From NCBI GenBank assembly GCA_964503615.1, contig CAZDBA010000190.1:1-8656 (forward strand): 8,656 bases of DNA, read 5' to 3'. Positions within the stretch are counted from its first letter, which is position 1. Each line of letters starts with the position of its first letter. The notes under the pieces were generated by a model. It saw nothing but the letters and a program-made list of their open reading frames with translations, was not told the origin of the DNA and did not search any database. The position numbers were made by a program, and so were the translations under genes. This document shows positions 1 through 6,847 of the stretch, in pieces. Origin of the DNA: CAZDBA01 sp964503615. GTDB taxonomy: Bacteria > Planctomycetota > Planctomycetia > Pirellulales > Pirellulaceae.

Positions 1-6
1 GCTGCA

Positions 7-1509
7 CTAGCGAAGCTGAGCAGGCATCCAATCCGGAATACCACCTTGGTTAAGTTGCTCGGTGTAACGCAATGCAAACGGTTGTTGGTTTGGACGAACC
101 TTCGGTAAGTTTTCGTTTATTAGAAGTGGTTCGGTTGAATCCCACCATTGATCGTAAGCGATGCTAAGTTTGCCCACGATTTCGGGGTGGCTTTTCGCGA
201 GATCGTATTTTTCAGATGGATCCTCTTTAATATTGAAGAGCTGCTCGTTATTTACCAATCGCCATTCGGTTGTCCGTACCGCACATTTGGTGTACTTGAA
301 CCCAGTTCGCTCTCCAGTTGGCCATCGTCCACAGTGAACAAACAGTTCTCGGTCAGGCATAACCGTTTTCGAATCCTCCATAAGCGGAACGAGCGATCGG
401 CCATCAAGCGGTTGCATTTTCTCTGGAAGCGGAACCCCCGCCAGGTCGCACAACGTTGGATACAGATCAATGTGAGCTGAAAGCGCGTCGATGTCTACGC
501 CTTTGCCAAGCTTGTCTTTCCACTGGCAGAAAAATGGAACATGGGTGCCTCCTTCCCAAGGAGAATTTTTGTTTCCTCGCATGTTGGCATTGAATAGCCT
601 GACTCTTTTTCCGTTGAGTCTGGCGCCCAATCCAGACGCACCATTGTCGGTCATGAAAATAATGAGCGTGTTGTCGAGAGCTTCCCATTCTTTCAGCTTG
701 TCCATCAGTAAACCGAAATTCTCATCGATATTCTCGATCATGCCGTAACGTCCTGCCGTTTTTTCATCGTATCCAAGATCGCGAAACCGTTGGGCATTGG
801 ACTCCGGTGCGATAAAGGGACCATGGGGAGCGTTCAGCGAGATGTAAGCAAAATAGCTTGCGTCCGCTTCATGCTGTTTTTGTATCCAAGCCAACCCAGC
901 ATGGAAAAAGAGATCGGTGCAAAAGCCTTTTGTTTGCACGATCGTATCGTTGTGCAACAACACGTTGTCGAAATAGGTGTTTTCTTTGTTGGGTGGGAAA
1001 TCACCAAGTGAAACTTGTCCAATCCCGCCAGCACCGTGCATCAAGACTTCGTCGAAACCTCGGCTCTGCGGCAGATATTGTTGTTCATCACCAAGATGCC
1101 ACTTGCCGAACAATCCCGTTTTGTATCCAGCGGTTTTTAGAGCTTGCGGAAGTGTAAATACATCCAGGGCCATCCGCTCGCGCTGCAAGATTGTATGAGA
1201 CACGCCCACCTTAAAAGGAGGACGTCCACTCATAATCGCAGCGCGGGTCGGCGCACAAGTTGGGCTGACTTGAAAATCAGTGAATCGTGTCGCGTTGTCA
1301 TAAAAGCGGTCGATATTGGGAGTGTGAAGAACTTCATTGCCCGTGCAAGAGAGATCGCCCATTCCTTGGTCGTCAGTTATGACAACGATGATGTTCGGTC
1401 GAGTGCCTGAGCACTTCTCGGCAAATGCAAGATCTACAAACCAAGCCTGGATAAGCACGACAAAAGCAACTTGGCATGCAAAAACCAAACGATACATATT
1501 AATTCTCAT
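7..1509 (-). CDS. Exported type I sulfatase (S1 family, C-A-P-T-R active site)
   Basis: Formylglycine-dependent sulfatase that hydrolyses a sulfate ester, here probably on a polysaccharide or oligosaccharide. It has 500 residues, in the usual S1 range. A signal peptide occupies residues 1-30, with likely cleavage after A-F-A. The alkaline-phosphatase-like fold is shown by the metal-binding pair D46-D47, the maturation motif C85-A-P-T-R89 (C85 becomes formylglycine), G-K136-W-H138, H229 in N-A-P-H-G, D288-N289 and K314. A segment at about 158-200 (H-G-A-G-G-I-G-Q, later G-F-C-T-D) is a subfamily feature and differs from the other sulfatase here; S1_17 is only an impression. The C-terminal subdomain (about 385-455) includes the usual L-F-N-I-K-E-D-P-S-E turn. 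It is last in the visible row, 55 nt after the GH95 gene. M5 is an alternative start; neither start has a clear SD, only a purine-rich stretch upstream. Stop is TAG. Fold and class are certain; the sulfate position and substrate are unknown. Confidence 0.96.
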   Translation of the reverse strand: MRINMYRLVFACQVAFVVLIQAWFVDLAFAEKCSGTRPNIIVVITDDQGMGDLSCTGNEVLHTPNIDRFYDNATRFTDFQVSPTCAPTRAAIMSGRPPFKVGVSHTILQRERMALDVFTLPQALKTAGYKTGLFGKWHLGDEQQYLPQSRGFDEVLMHGAGGIGQVSLGDFPPNKENTYFDNVLLHNDTIVQTKGFCTDLFFHAGLAWIQKQHEADASYFAYISLNAPHGPFIAPESNAQRFRDLGYDEKTAGRYGMIENIDENFGLLMDKLKEWEALDNTLIIFMTDNGASGLGARLNGKRVRLFNANMRGNKNSPWEGGTHVPFFCQWKDKLGKGVDIDALSAHIDLYPTLCDLAGVPLPEKMQPLDGRSLVPLMEDSKTVMPDRELFVHCGRWPTGERTGFKYTKCAVRTTEWRLVNNEQLFNIKEDPSEKYDLAKSHPEIVGKLSIAYDQWWDSTEPLLINENLPKVRPNQQPFALRYTEQLNQGGIPDWMPAQLR

Positions 1510-1564
1510 TCTGATCTACTACTTCTTCTGAAATTGTTTAGCACTTTTCTTTGATGCGATCGTG

Positions 1565-3943
1565 TTACTTGCCGTCCCACTCAAAACTTTCGCCATTTGG
1601 GAATTCCGGTTGGACCGTTTTGGTCCCATAACGAATTTTCATTGGGCTATCGTTCAGTGATCGGATTTTGGAAGTAGTTAGCTTGCCGTCTTGCCACGCG
1701 ATGTCGACTTCGAAACCGCCGCGAGCGCGAAGCCCTTTTACGGAGCCGTTTTTCCAAACGGAGGGCAGGGCAGGGAGGAGGTGAACTTCCCCGTCGTGAC
1801 TTTGCAATAACATCTCCGCAATCGCAGCCGTTCCGCCAAAATTGCCATCAATCTGGAATGGCGGATGCGTATCAAACATATTGGTCAGCGTCATTCTTCG
1901 ATGCAAATTTCCAAGCAGCGCATGAGCGCGGTCGCCGTTGTGAAAGCGCGCCCAGAAATTAACTTTCCACGCCATGCTCCATCCACGGCCGCCATCTCCA
2001 CGCGCTTCGAGAGACTTTCTGGCCGCTTCGAAAAGATCGGGCGTGCTGTTTTTGGTCAGCTGACTACCCGGATGCAACCCGTATAGATGGGAGGTGTGGC
2101 GATGCTTGGGATCTTTCTCGCCGTAGTCTTCGATCCATTCTTGCAATCGACCAGTTTTCGGACTGATTTGAAGTGGAGCGAGTTTCGCCAACGCCTCCCG
2201 GATGGACGTAATAAACTCCTTGTCAAAATTGCCTGCGGGATCGATCTCCGAGTTTGCTTCTAACAGCCCTGAAAAAAGATCGTGCACGATTTGCAAGTCC
2301 ATTGAGGCTGCATAGGTAAAACTCGAAACGGTTCCATCCTCTTTGACGAAATTGTTTTCAGGAGAGTGAGAGGGGTTGGTCACCAGTCGACCAGCTCCCG
2401 GAACGCCTTGGGGCGCTTCGATCAGGAAATCCAACATGAACTCGGCGGAACTTTTCATGATCGGGTACGCTCGCTGCTTCAGAAAAGCCTTGTCACCCGT
2501 GAATCGGTAGTGCTCCATAAAGTCGCGAACACACCAGGCAGCTCCCATGGGCCAGACACCGTGCACGCCATCTGCTGGTGCAGTCATGCCATAGATGTTT
2601 GATAGATGATGCGCCGTCCACCCTTTCGCTCCGTAATGGATCCTTGCGGTGTTTTCACCAAAAGGAACAAGGCTCTCGATGTAATCGAAGTAAGGCATGT
2701 GGCACTCGGACAAATTGCAAACCTGAGCCGGCCAATAGTTCATCTGGAAATTAATATTGAGGTGGTAGTCGCTGTTCCACGGAGCATCATAGTGCCCAGC
2801 CCATTTCCCCTGTAGGTTCGCGGGTAAAAATCCATCGCGGGAACTACTAATCAAAAGGTAACGCCCAAACTGAAAGTAAAGCGTTTCGAACTGAGGGTCA
2901 TGCTCTCCTTTTTTGACCGCTGCCAAGCGTTGGTCAGTCGGGTTCTCAGTCGCGGCGGTAGTCCCCAAGTCTAATTGAACTCGATTAAACAATGTCTGAT
3001 AGTCGGCGATGTGGGCAGACCTCAATATCTCAAACGTTTGTCCACGAAGCTTGCTTAGATAAGTTTCGCATCTCGTTGTGGGGTCGCCAGAAATGTCTGT
3101 TGGACTGTTGTAACTCGTCGCGCCTACAAGCATGAGCGTGGCTGAATCAGCATTGGAAACGGTTAGCTTTCCATCAGCCAAGGTTGTTTCGCCGCCGCTG
3201 ACAACTGGAACAAGTTGGGCTTCGAAACTAACGCCCGTTAACTTGCCCTTTAAAATCAACCGATCAGCAACAGAAGATATTGTCGCGCGTTTCCGATCAA
3301 GTCGCGCCGAAAAATTGATTTTGCCCGGCTTACTGGCAGTCATGCGAACGATGATCCCCTGATCGGGTGCACTTACGAACACTTCACGAACGTACTCGAC
3401 TCCATCTATCACATACCGAGTTCGGTTGATTGCAGTCGTGAGATCCAGATCACGTCGATAACCGGAAACCGTTTTCGTGTCGGGAAAGTCGATCAGGAGA
3501 TCGCCCATTGTCTGATACGATTTGATCCTTTTTGGCACACCCATCATCGCCTTGCTGGCAATTCTAGTCGCCTTGGCATTTTCGCCAGCGAACAACAATC
3601 GACGTACCTCAGGCAACGCTTCCAAAGCCGCGGGATTGTTCTGCTCCAAAGGCACGCCTTCCCAAAGCGTTTCTTCATTGAACTGGATGCGCTCGTTGTT
3701 GACTCCGCCATAGACCATTGCTGCCAGGCGGCCGTTGCCAATCGGAAGGGCTTGGCTTTCCCAAATCAGAGCTGGTTTTCGATACCACAGCGTTAAAGGC
3801 TCTTCAGGTGCGCCAGCTTCGTCAACGAACTCAGCATCCGCTTTGGGACTGTTTGTTTCGTCGATCTTGTCATACGCCTCGACCATTGATGTTTCGATAA
3901 AGAACCATCCAACAATAAAGAGTGCTAAGAGAGTTTTGTGCAT
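1565..3943 (-). CDS. Exported GH95 alpha-L-fucosidase
   Basis: Inverting exo-glycosidase of family GH95, expected to remove terminal alpha-L-fucose (classically alpha-1,2-linked) outside the cytoplasm. The 792 residues match full-length family members. Layout: signal peptide 1-23 (cleavage after V-E-A); acidic linker about 24-48; N-terminal beta-sandwich domain about 50-300 opening with L-W-Y-x-x-P-A and containing I-Q-F-N-E-E-T-L-W; (alpha/alpha)6 barrel about 310-700; C-terminal beta domain to the end. Family active-site motifs are intact: H394-L-N396-I-N398 followed by M-N-Y-W, S-P-E529-N (general acid region) and Q-I-D699-G-N-F-G-G. By comparison with Bifidobacterium AfcA (H419, N421, N423, E566, D766, from memory) all five match. 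The His at 394 favours fucosidase over the related alpha-L-galactosidases, where that position is Thr. The start is supported by an AGGA 5 nt upstream. It follows the propeller gene after 189 nt. Family assignment is very secure; natural linkage and glycan are inferred. Confidence 0.95.
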   Translation of the reverse strand: MHKTLLALFIVGWFFIETSMVEAYDKIDETNSPKADAEFVDEAGAPEEPLTLWYRKPALIWESQALPIGNGRLAAMVYGGVNNERIQFNEETLWEGVPLEQNNPAALEALPEVRRLLFAGENAKATRIASKAMMGVPKRIKSYQTMGDLLIDFPDTKTVSGYRRDLDLTTAINRTRYVIDGVEYVREVFVSAPDQGIIVRMTASKPGKINFSARLDRKRATISSVADRLILKGKLTGVSFEAQLVPVVSGGETTLADGKLTVSNADSATLMLVGATSYNSPTDISGDPTTRCETYLSKLRGQTFEILRSAHIADYQTLFNRVQLDLGTTAATENPTDQRLAAVKKGEHDPQFETLYFQFGRYLLISSSRDGFLPANLQGKWAGHYDAPWNSDYHLNINFQMNYWPAQVCNLSECHMPYFDYIESLVPFGENTARIHYGAKGWTAHHLSNIYGMTAPADGVHGVWPMGAAWCVRDFMEHYRFTGDKAFLKQRAYPIMKSSAEFMLDFLIEAPQGVPGAGRLVTNPSHSPENNFVKEDGTVSSFTYAASMDLQIVHDLFSGLLEANSEIDPAGNFDKEFITSIREALAKLAPLQISPKTGRLQEWIEDYGEKDPKHRHTSHLYGLHPGSQLTKNSTPDLFEAARKSLEARGDGGRGWSMAWKVNFWARFHNGDRAHALLGNLHRRMTLTNMFDTHPPFQIDGNFGGTAAIAEMLLQSHDGEVHLLPALPSVWKNGSVKGLRARGGFEVDIAWQDGKLTTSKIRSLNDSPMKIRYGTKTVQPEFPNGESFEWDGK

Positions 3944-4132
3944 TTTGATCCTGGATTTTATTTAAAACGATCTAAAATTTGATGGAAGTAGAGTCTTGTG
4001 GAATAGCAAATGGTGACTGTTAGCGAGGGACTTTGCGACTTCTTTGGGTAGATGCGAACAAAGCTTAAACTATTGCTTGGGCCCATCCATAAATGTGAAA
4101 ATAGTTGGAGCGAGAATTAGGTGTAGGCGATC
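3944..4132 (-). other. Intergenic gap before the GH95 gene, possible internal promoter
   Basis: This 189-nt gap is the largest between the five genes. The part nearest the GH95 start (about 3954-3990) is markedly AT-rich and, read on the minus strand, offers TAAAAT as a possible -10, but no good -35 lies at 16-18 nt. An 8-bp perfect palindrome TGGGCCCA sits at 4078-4085. I see no rho-independent terminator after the propeller gene, so read-through is possible. The gap could hold a second promoter for the GH95-sulfatase pair; this is inferred from length and composition only. Confidence 0.3.
3949..3952 (-). promoter_or_regulatory. Shine-Dalgarno of the GH95 gene
   Basis: AGGA read on the minus strand lies 5 nt upstream of the GH95 ATG and supports that start. 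It is the clearest ribosome binding site in the window; the other four genes have only loosely purine-rich stretches before their start codons. Confidence 0.45.
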
Positions 4133-5194
4133 TTATTCAGGGTCCCAGCCCTCGATTTTTAAATAGAATCCGGCTTCATTGCTGCCATGGTTTGCCAGAA
4201 ACAAATATTCTGGACTGCCGTCTTTCCAAAGAATATGCGGTCGCTCAGTTCGAGATAGTTCCGTATTGAAATAGTGGGCATCGGTGTTGTAGCTCTGTTG
4301 AGGACGACCCCATTCAATACCATCCTTGCTCGTGTAAAGTAACCCAGGACGACTTCCGCCTGGCTTCGGTTTGCTCTCGGTATCGCCACTCAATGCACCA
4401 GCAATGTCCATACGATCTTCGACAATCATGTAATAGGTGTCACGATAGAAAAAGGCGTAAGGGTCTTCGATGTCGCGCTGCATTTCTTTGTAACTGATCA
4501 AAGGATTGTTGGGGCTATCGACGTAGGGCCCTTCGATCTTGTCTGCGATCGCAACGGAGATCTCTCGGAATCGAGAATCACGTTCATTGGAACTCATCGA
4601 TTTGTAGTAGATCCTGAATTTTCCTTCACGATCAACCAGGAACGTCGGGTTAGAAGCGTGCGCCGCGTTGGGCGTGCCGGGAGTGGGGCGGATTATTGGA
4701 TTGTCTGGATTTTCTGTCCAAGGTCCATCAAGTGATTGGGCCGTCGCCATTCCGATTGACTGCAAGCTGCCTTCTTCTGTTGACTTCCATAAAAATACGA
4801 GGACGTACGTCTCACCGACTTTGGAGATCTGCGGGTTGTGATAAGTCCGTTGGTCACTGGAGAACGCAGTGCCCACTAACTCAAAAGGTCCCTCGACAGA
4901 ATCGGCAACGTAATGATTAATGATCGACTTCGATTGCCAATATCCCATCCCCTTTTTACCTTTGTAGGGAATCGAAGAGTTAAAGATATGCAAGCGACCT
5001 TGTTCGTCGTAAATCGGAGCCATTCCCCAATTCCACCACCCTTCCTTGGCTGGCAATATGAACTTTCCAGCAACAAGGGAACGTCCGAAAGCCGATTCCG
5101 TGATCGGCTGGTCCTTATCTTGGGCACGGGAACAGTCAATAAATAATCCGGCCAAGGCAAACACCAAGGCTGCAATTCCAATTTTCAGTTTCAT
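4133..5194 (-). CDS. Exported five-bladed beta-propeller glycosidase-like protein (GH43/GH117-like)
   Basis: Probable exported glycoside hydrolase of the GH32/43/62/117 propeller superfamily, 353 residues. Residues 1-24 are a signal peptide (cleavage after S-R-A); C21 is preceded by Asp, so it is not a convincing lipobox. Repeating blade motifs run through the chain: W53-N-W-G-M-A-P60 then D-x-x-G-x-L-H-I-F; H119-N-P121 then G-E-T-Y-V-L-V; S181-N-P183 then E-G-K-F-R-I-Y-Y; E243-D-P245 then D-T-Y-Y-M-I-V; E317-R-P-H320 then E-Y-L-F-L-A-N-H-G. Phrases such as V-A-D-S-V-E-G-P and A-D-K-I-E-G-P-Y and S-K-D-G-I-E-W are typical of these enzymes. D244 and E317 are the best catalytic carboxylate candidates. 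The first blade has A59-P60 where GH43 enzymes usually have D-P, so the canonical base is missing or moved. The gene begins 15 nt after the esterase stop, so the two are almost surely co-transcribed. Fold is confident; family, activity and sugar are not. Confidence 0.8.
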   Translation of the reverse strand: MKLKIGIAALVFALAGLFIDCSRAQDKDQPITESAFGRSLVAGKFILPAKEGWWNWGMAPIYDEQGRLHIFNSSIPYKGKKGMGYWQSKSIINHYVADSVEGPFELVGTAFSSDQRTYHNPQISKVGETYVLVFLWKSTEEGSLQSIGMATAQSLDGPWTENPDNPIIRPTPGTPNAAHASNPTFLVDREGKFRIYYKSMSSNERDSRFREISVAIADKIEGPYVDSPNNPLISYKEMQRDIEDPYAFFYRDTYYMIVEDRMDIAGALSGDTESKPKPGGSRPGLLYTSKDGIEWGRPQQSYNTDAHYFNTELSRTERPHILWKDGSPEYLFLANHGSNEAGFYLKIEGWDPE

Positions 5195-5209
5195 GTTTAA
5201 ATCACTGCT

Positions 5210-6775
5210 TTAAGGTTCGAAATCGTCTGTTCGGAAAGGATAGGCGGGTAGCCCTGCTTCATTGGTCAGATTGACGTTGGGTTTGCCAGAAAAAGCGTAA
5301 CGAACGTAAAGTGGTTTCTTCAGTTGAGGTGAACTAAGCACGACCGTTTCGCCGTTTAATTCCGCTTCAGCCCTAAACCATTGAGCGGAATCATCTGCTA
5401 ACCAGAATCCGACAGGTGCTTGTCCGTCTTGGGTTTGAAGTCCCTCTGCGTGACTGAAATTTACAATCAGGCGAGCGCCTTGGACTTCTACGTTTTTCAT
5501 CATCGGCCCTTCCGCTTTGATGTCCTGCCCCAATGTGTCTCTGGCAGCCAACAAAGCCAGCCTTTGGCCGATTGGCATTTTGTCTTTGGGATGAACATTG
5601 GTCACGTCGCCCAAGTCGATCGTGTTTACGACGGCGGTGTTTTCCAGTTCGAGCGCCTTTAACTGCGACTCGCGCATCCACGCCCATGAATGAGGCGTGG
5701 GGTTGTCGGCTCCGGCAATCCGTTCCATTTTCGGACCCGTTTCCATCCGCTTGTGAAAACCTGGCAGCATCACAACGAGGAAGTGCATTTCTTCGTTGTT
5801 CCACTCCTGACGGTATCGTTGAATCCAAGCGGTTAGCGTGTTTCCATATTTCAACATTCCTGAGTTCCGCGAGAACCAAGGTGTTTTCAGCATCCCGTGC
5901 ATCGATTGGGTGTTCCGCTCACCTTGGTACCAAACGAGGCCACGACACGCGTAGGGAACGATTGGGTGAATCATCGCGTTGTAAAGGATGTTTGGCTGGC
6001 GGCGTAGAAATATGTCATCCTTGTTTGGCCAAGGCTTACGTCCATCAAGGATGCGATTGATTTCCTCTCGTGTTTTTGTGTCAGCGTCAAACTCATCCAT
6101 TATTGTTTTGAAGTGCGGTATCGTTTTGGTCATATCACGCGGCATCCAAGCTTCGATCGAGGAACTCCCCCAGCAGGCCAGAATAATCCCGACGGGAACA
6201 TCACCTGCTTGTTCCAAAAAGTACGCAAAAGAAAAAGCCACCGCGCTATCAGGGTGATGCTCAACCCATTCTCCTTGAACGCTGTCCTGTTCAGAGAATG
6301 CAACCGTTCGTTTGACTTCAAAGCTGCGAATGTTCTTCATTTTGCCAATCAATGCTTTGACTTCCGGTACCCGGTGAGCTTGAAATTGCATGTTCGATTG
6401 TCCGGAACAAATCCAAACTTCTCCAACCAGTACGTTGGAAAAAACAAGTTGGGATTTCGCAGTGATTACTCGCAATTCATCAGGAACAGCGCTCGCTTCC
6501 ATTGGCTCCAATTGAACTTTCCAATTCCCATCAGTATCGGCAACCACTGTTTTAGTTTGGCCAGCAAATTCAACCGTAACCTGTGATCCCGGACCGGCAG
6601 TGCCCCAAACCGGGACTGGCAACTCTCGCTGCAAGATCGCGTTATCGGTGAACGGCGAACCAACGGTCAACTCTGCCAATAGGAGGTTGGGACAAAACGC
6701 CAACGCAAAGCAAAGCGATGTAAGCAAAAGCTTGAGCGTTTGAAGACGCTTCAGGTGTTTTCTAATGAAATCCAT
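5210..6775 (-). CDS. Exported sialate O-acetylesterase-family (SASA) carbohydrate esterase
   Basis: SGNH-fold esterase of the sialate-O-acetylesterase type (SASA/DUF303), expected to remove O-acetyl groups from sugars; in environmental bacteria such proteins usually act on polysaccharides rather than sialic acid. It has 521 residues. The signal peptide is about 1-34 with a long basic n-region (M-D-F-I-R-K-H-L-K-R) and likely cleavage after L-L-L-A. A beta domain follows (about 36-115: L-Q-R-x-x-P-V-P-V-W-G). The catalytic domain carries S124-G-Q-S127-N-M (S127 as nucleophile), W-G203-S-S-S-I-E-A-W, N-A-M-I-H-P, the hallmark V-W-Y-Q284-G-E286-R-N288, and N393-V-H395-P with H395 as catalytic His. 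Many relatives have Asp where N393 stands. The C-terminal beta domain (about 425-521) ends in the usual G-L-P-A-x-P-F-R-T-D. It starts 72 nt after the first sulfatase and ends 15 nt before the propeller gene. A role in deacetylating a sulfated, fucosylated glycan is inferred from neighbours. Confidence 0.93.
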   Translation of the reverse strand: MDFIRKHLKRLQTLKLLLTSLCFALAFCPNLLLAELTVGSPFTDNAILQRELPVPVWGTAGPGSQVTVEFAGQTKTVVADTDGNWKVQLEPMEASAVPDELRVITAKSQLVFSNVLVGEVWICSGQSNMQFQAHRVPEVKALIGKMKNIRSFEVKRTVAFSEQDSVQGEWVEHHPDSAVAFSFAYFLEQAGDVPVGIILACWGSSSIEAWMPRDMTKTIPHFKTIMDEFDADTKTREEINRILDGRKPWPNKDDIFLRRQPNILYNAMIHPIVPYACRGLVWYQGERNTQSMHGMLKTPWFSRNSGMLKYGNTLTAWIQRYRQEWNNEEMHFLVVMLPGFHKRMETGPKMERIAGADNPTPHSWAWMRESQLKALELENTAVVNTIDLGDVTNVHPKDKMPIGQRLALLAARDTLGQDIKAEGPMMKNVEVQGARLIVNFSHAEGLQTQDGQAPVGFWLADDSAQWFRAEAELNGETVVLSSPQLKKPLYVRYAFSGKPNVNLTNEAGLPAYPFRTDDFEP

Positions 6776-6847
6776 TTATTCTTTCTTAGTTAAGAGGTAT
6801 CCGACTTAAGAGAAGAGTGTAAAGCTGGCACCACAAATATTCGTTAT
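6776..6847 (-). other. Short spacer between sulfatase and esterase genes
   Basis: This 72-nt spacer contains two direct copies of TTAAGAG (6790-6796 and 6806-6812, 16 nt from start to start) on the plus strand. No terminator hairpin is visible, which is consistent with read-through from the sulfatase gene into the esterase gene. No strong Shine-Dalgarno precedes the esterase ATG. Confidence 0.3.

Noticed and set aside
4078..4085. TGGGCCCA palindrome in the 189-nt gap as a terminator or operator
   Set aside because: It has no loop and no adjacent T tract, and an 8-bp palindrome alone is too common to call functional.
5132..5194. Possible lipoprotein signal in the propeller protein (F-I-D-C21)
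   Set aside because: Asp directly before Cys is not accepted in a lipobox; cleavage after S-R-A is more likely.
5391..5879. A 162-codon minus-strand frame overlapping the esterase
   Set aside because: Out of frame with the esterase, very rich in Arg, and without any domain pattern; the esterase reading is continuous across the region, so no frameshift is needed.
5533..6060. A 175-codon plus-strand reading frame
   Set aside because: It lies wholly inside the esterase gene, whose protein has full family motifs; the opposite-frame product is rich in Cys, Arg and Ser and looks like an antisense shadow.
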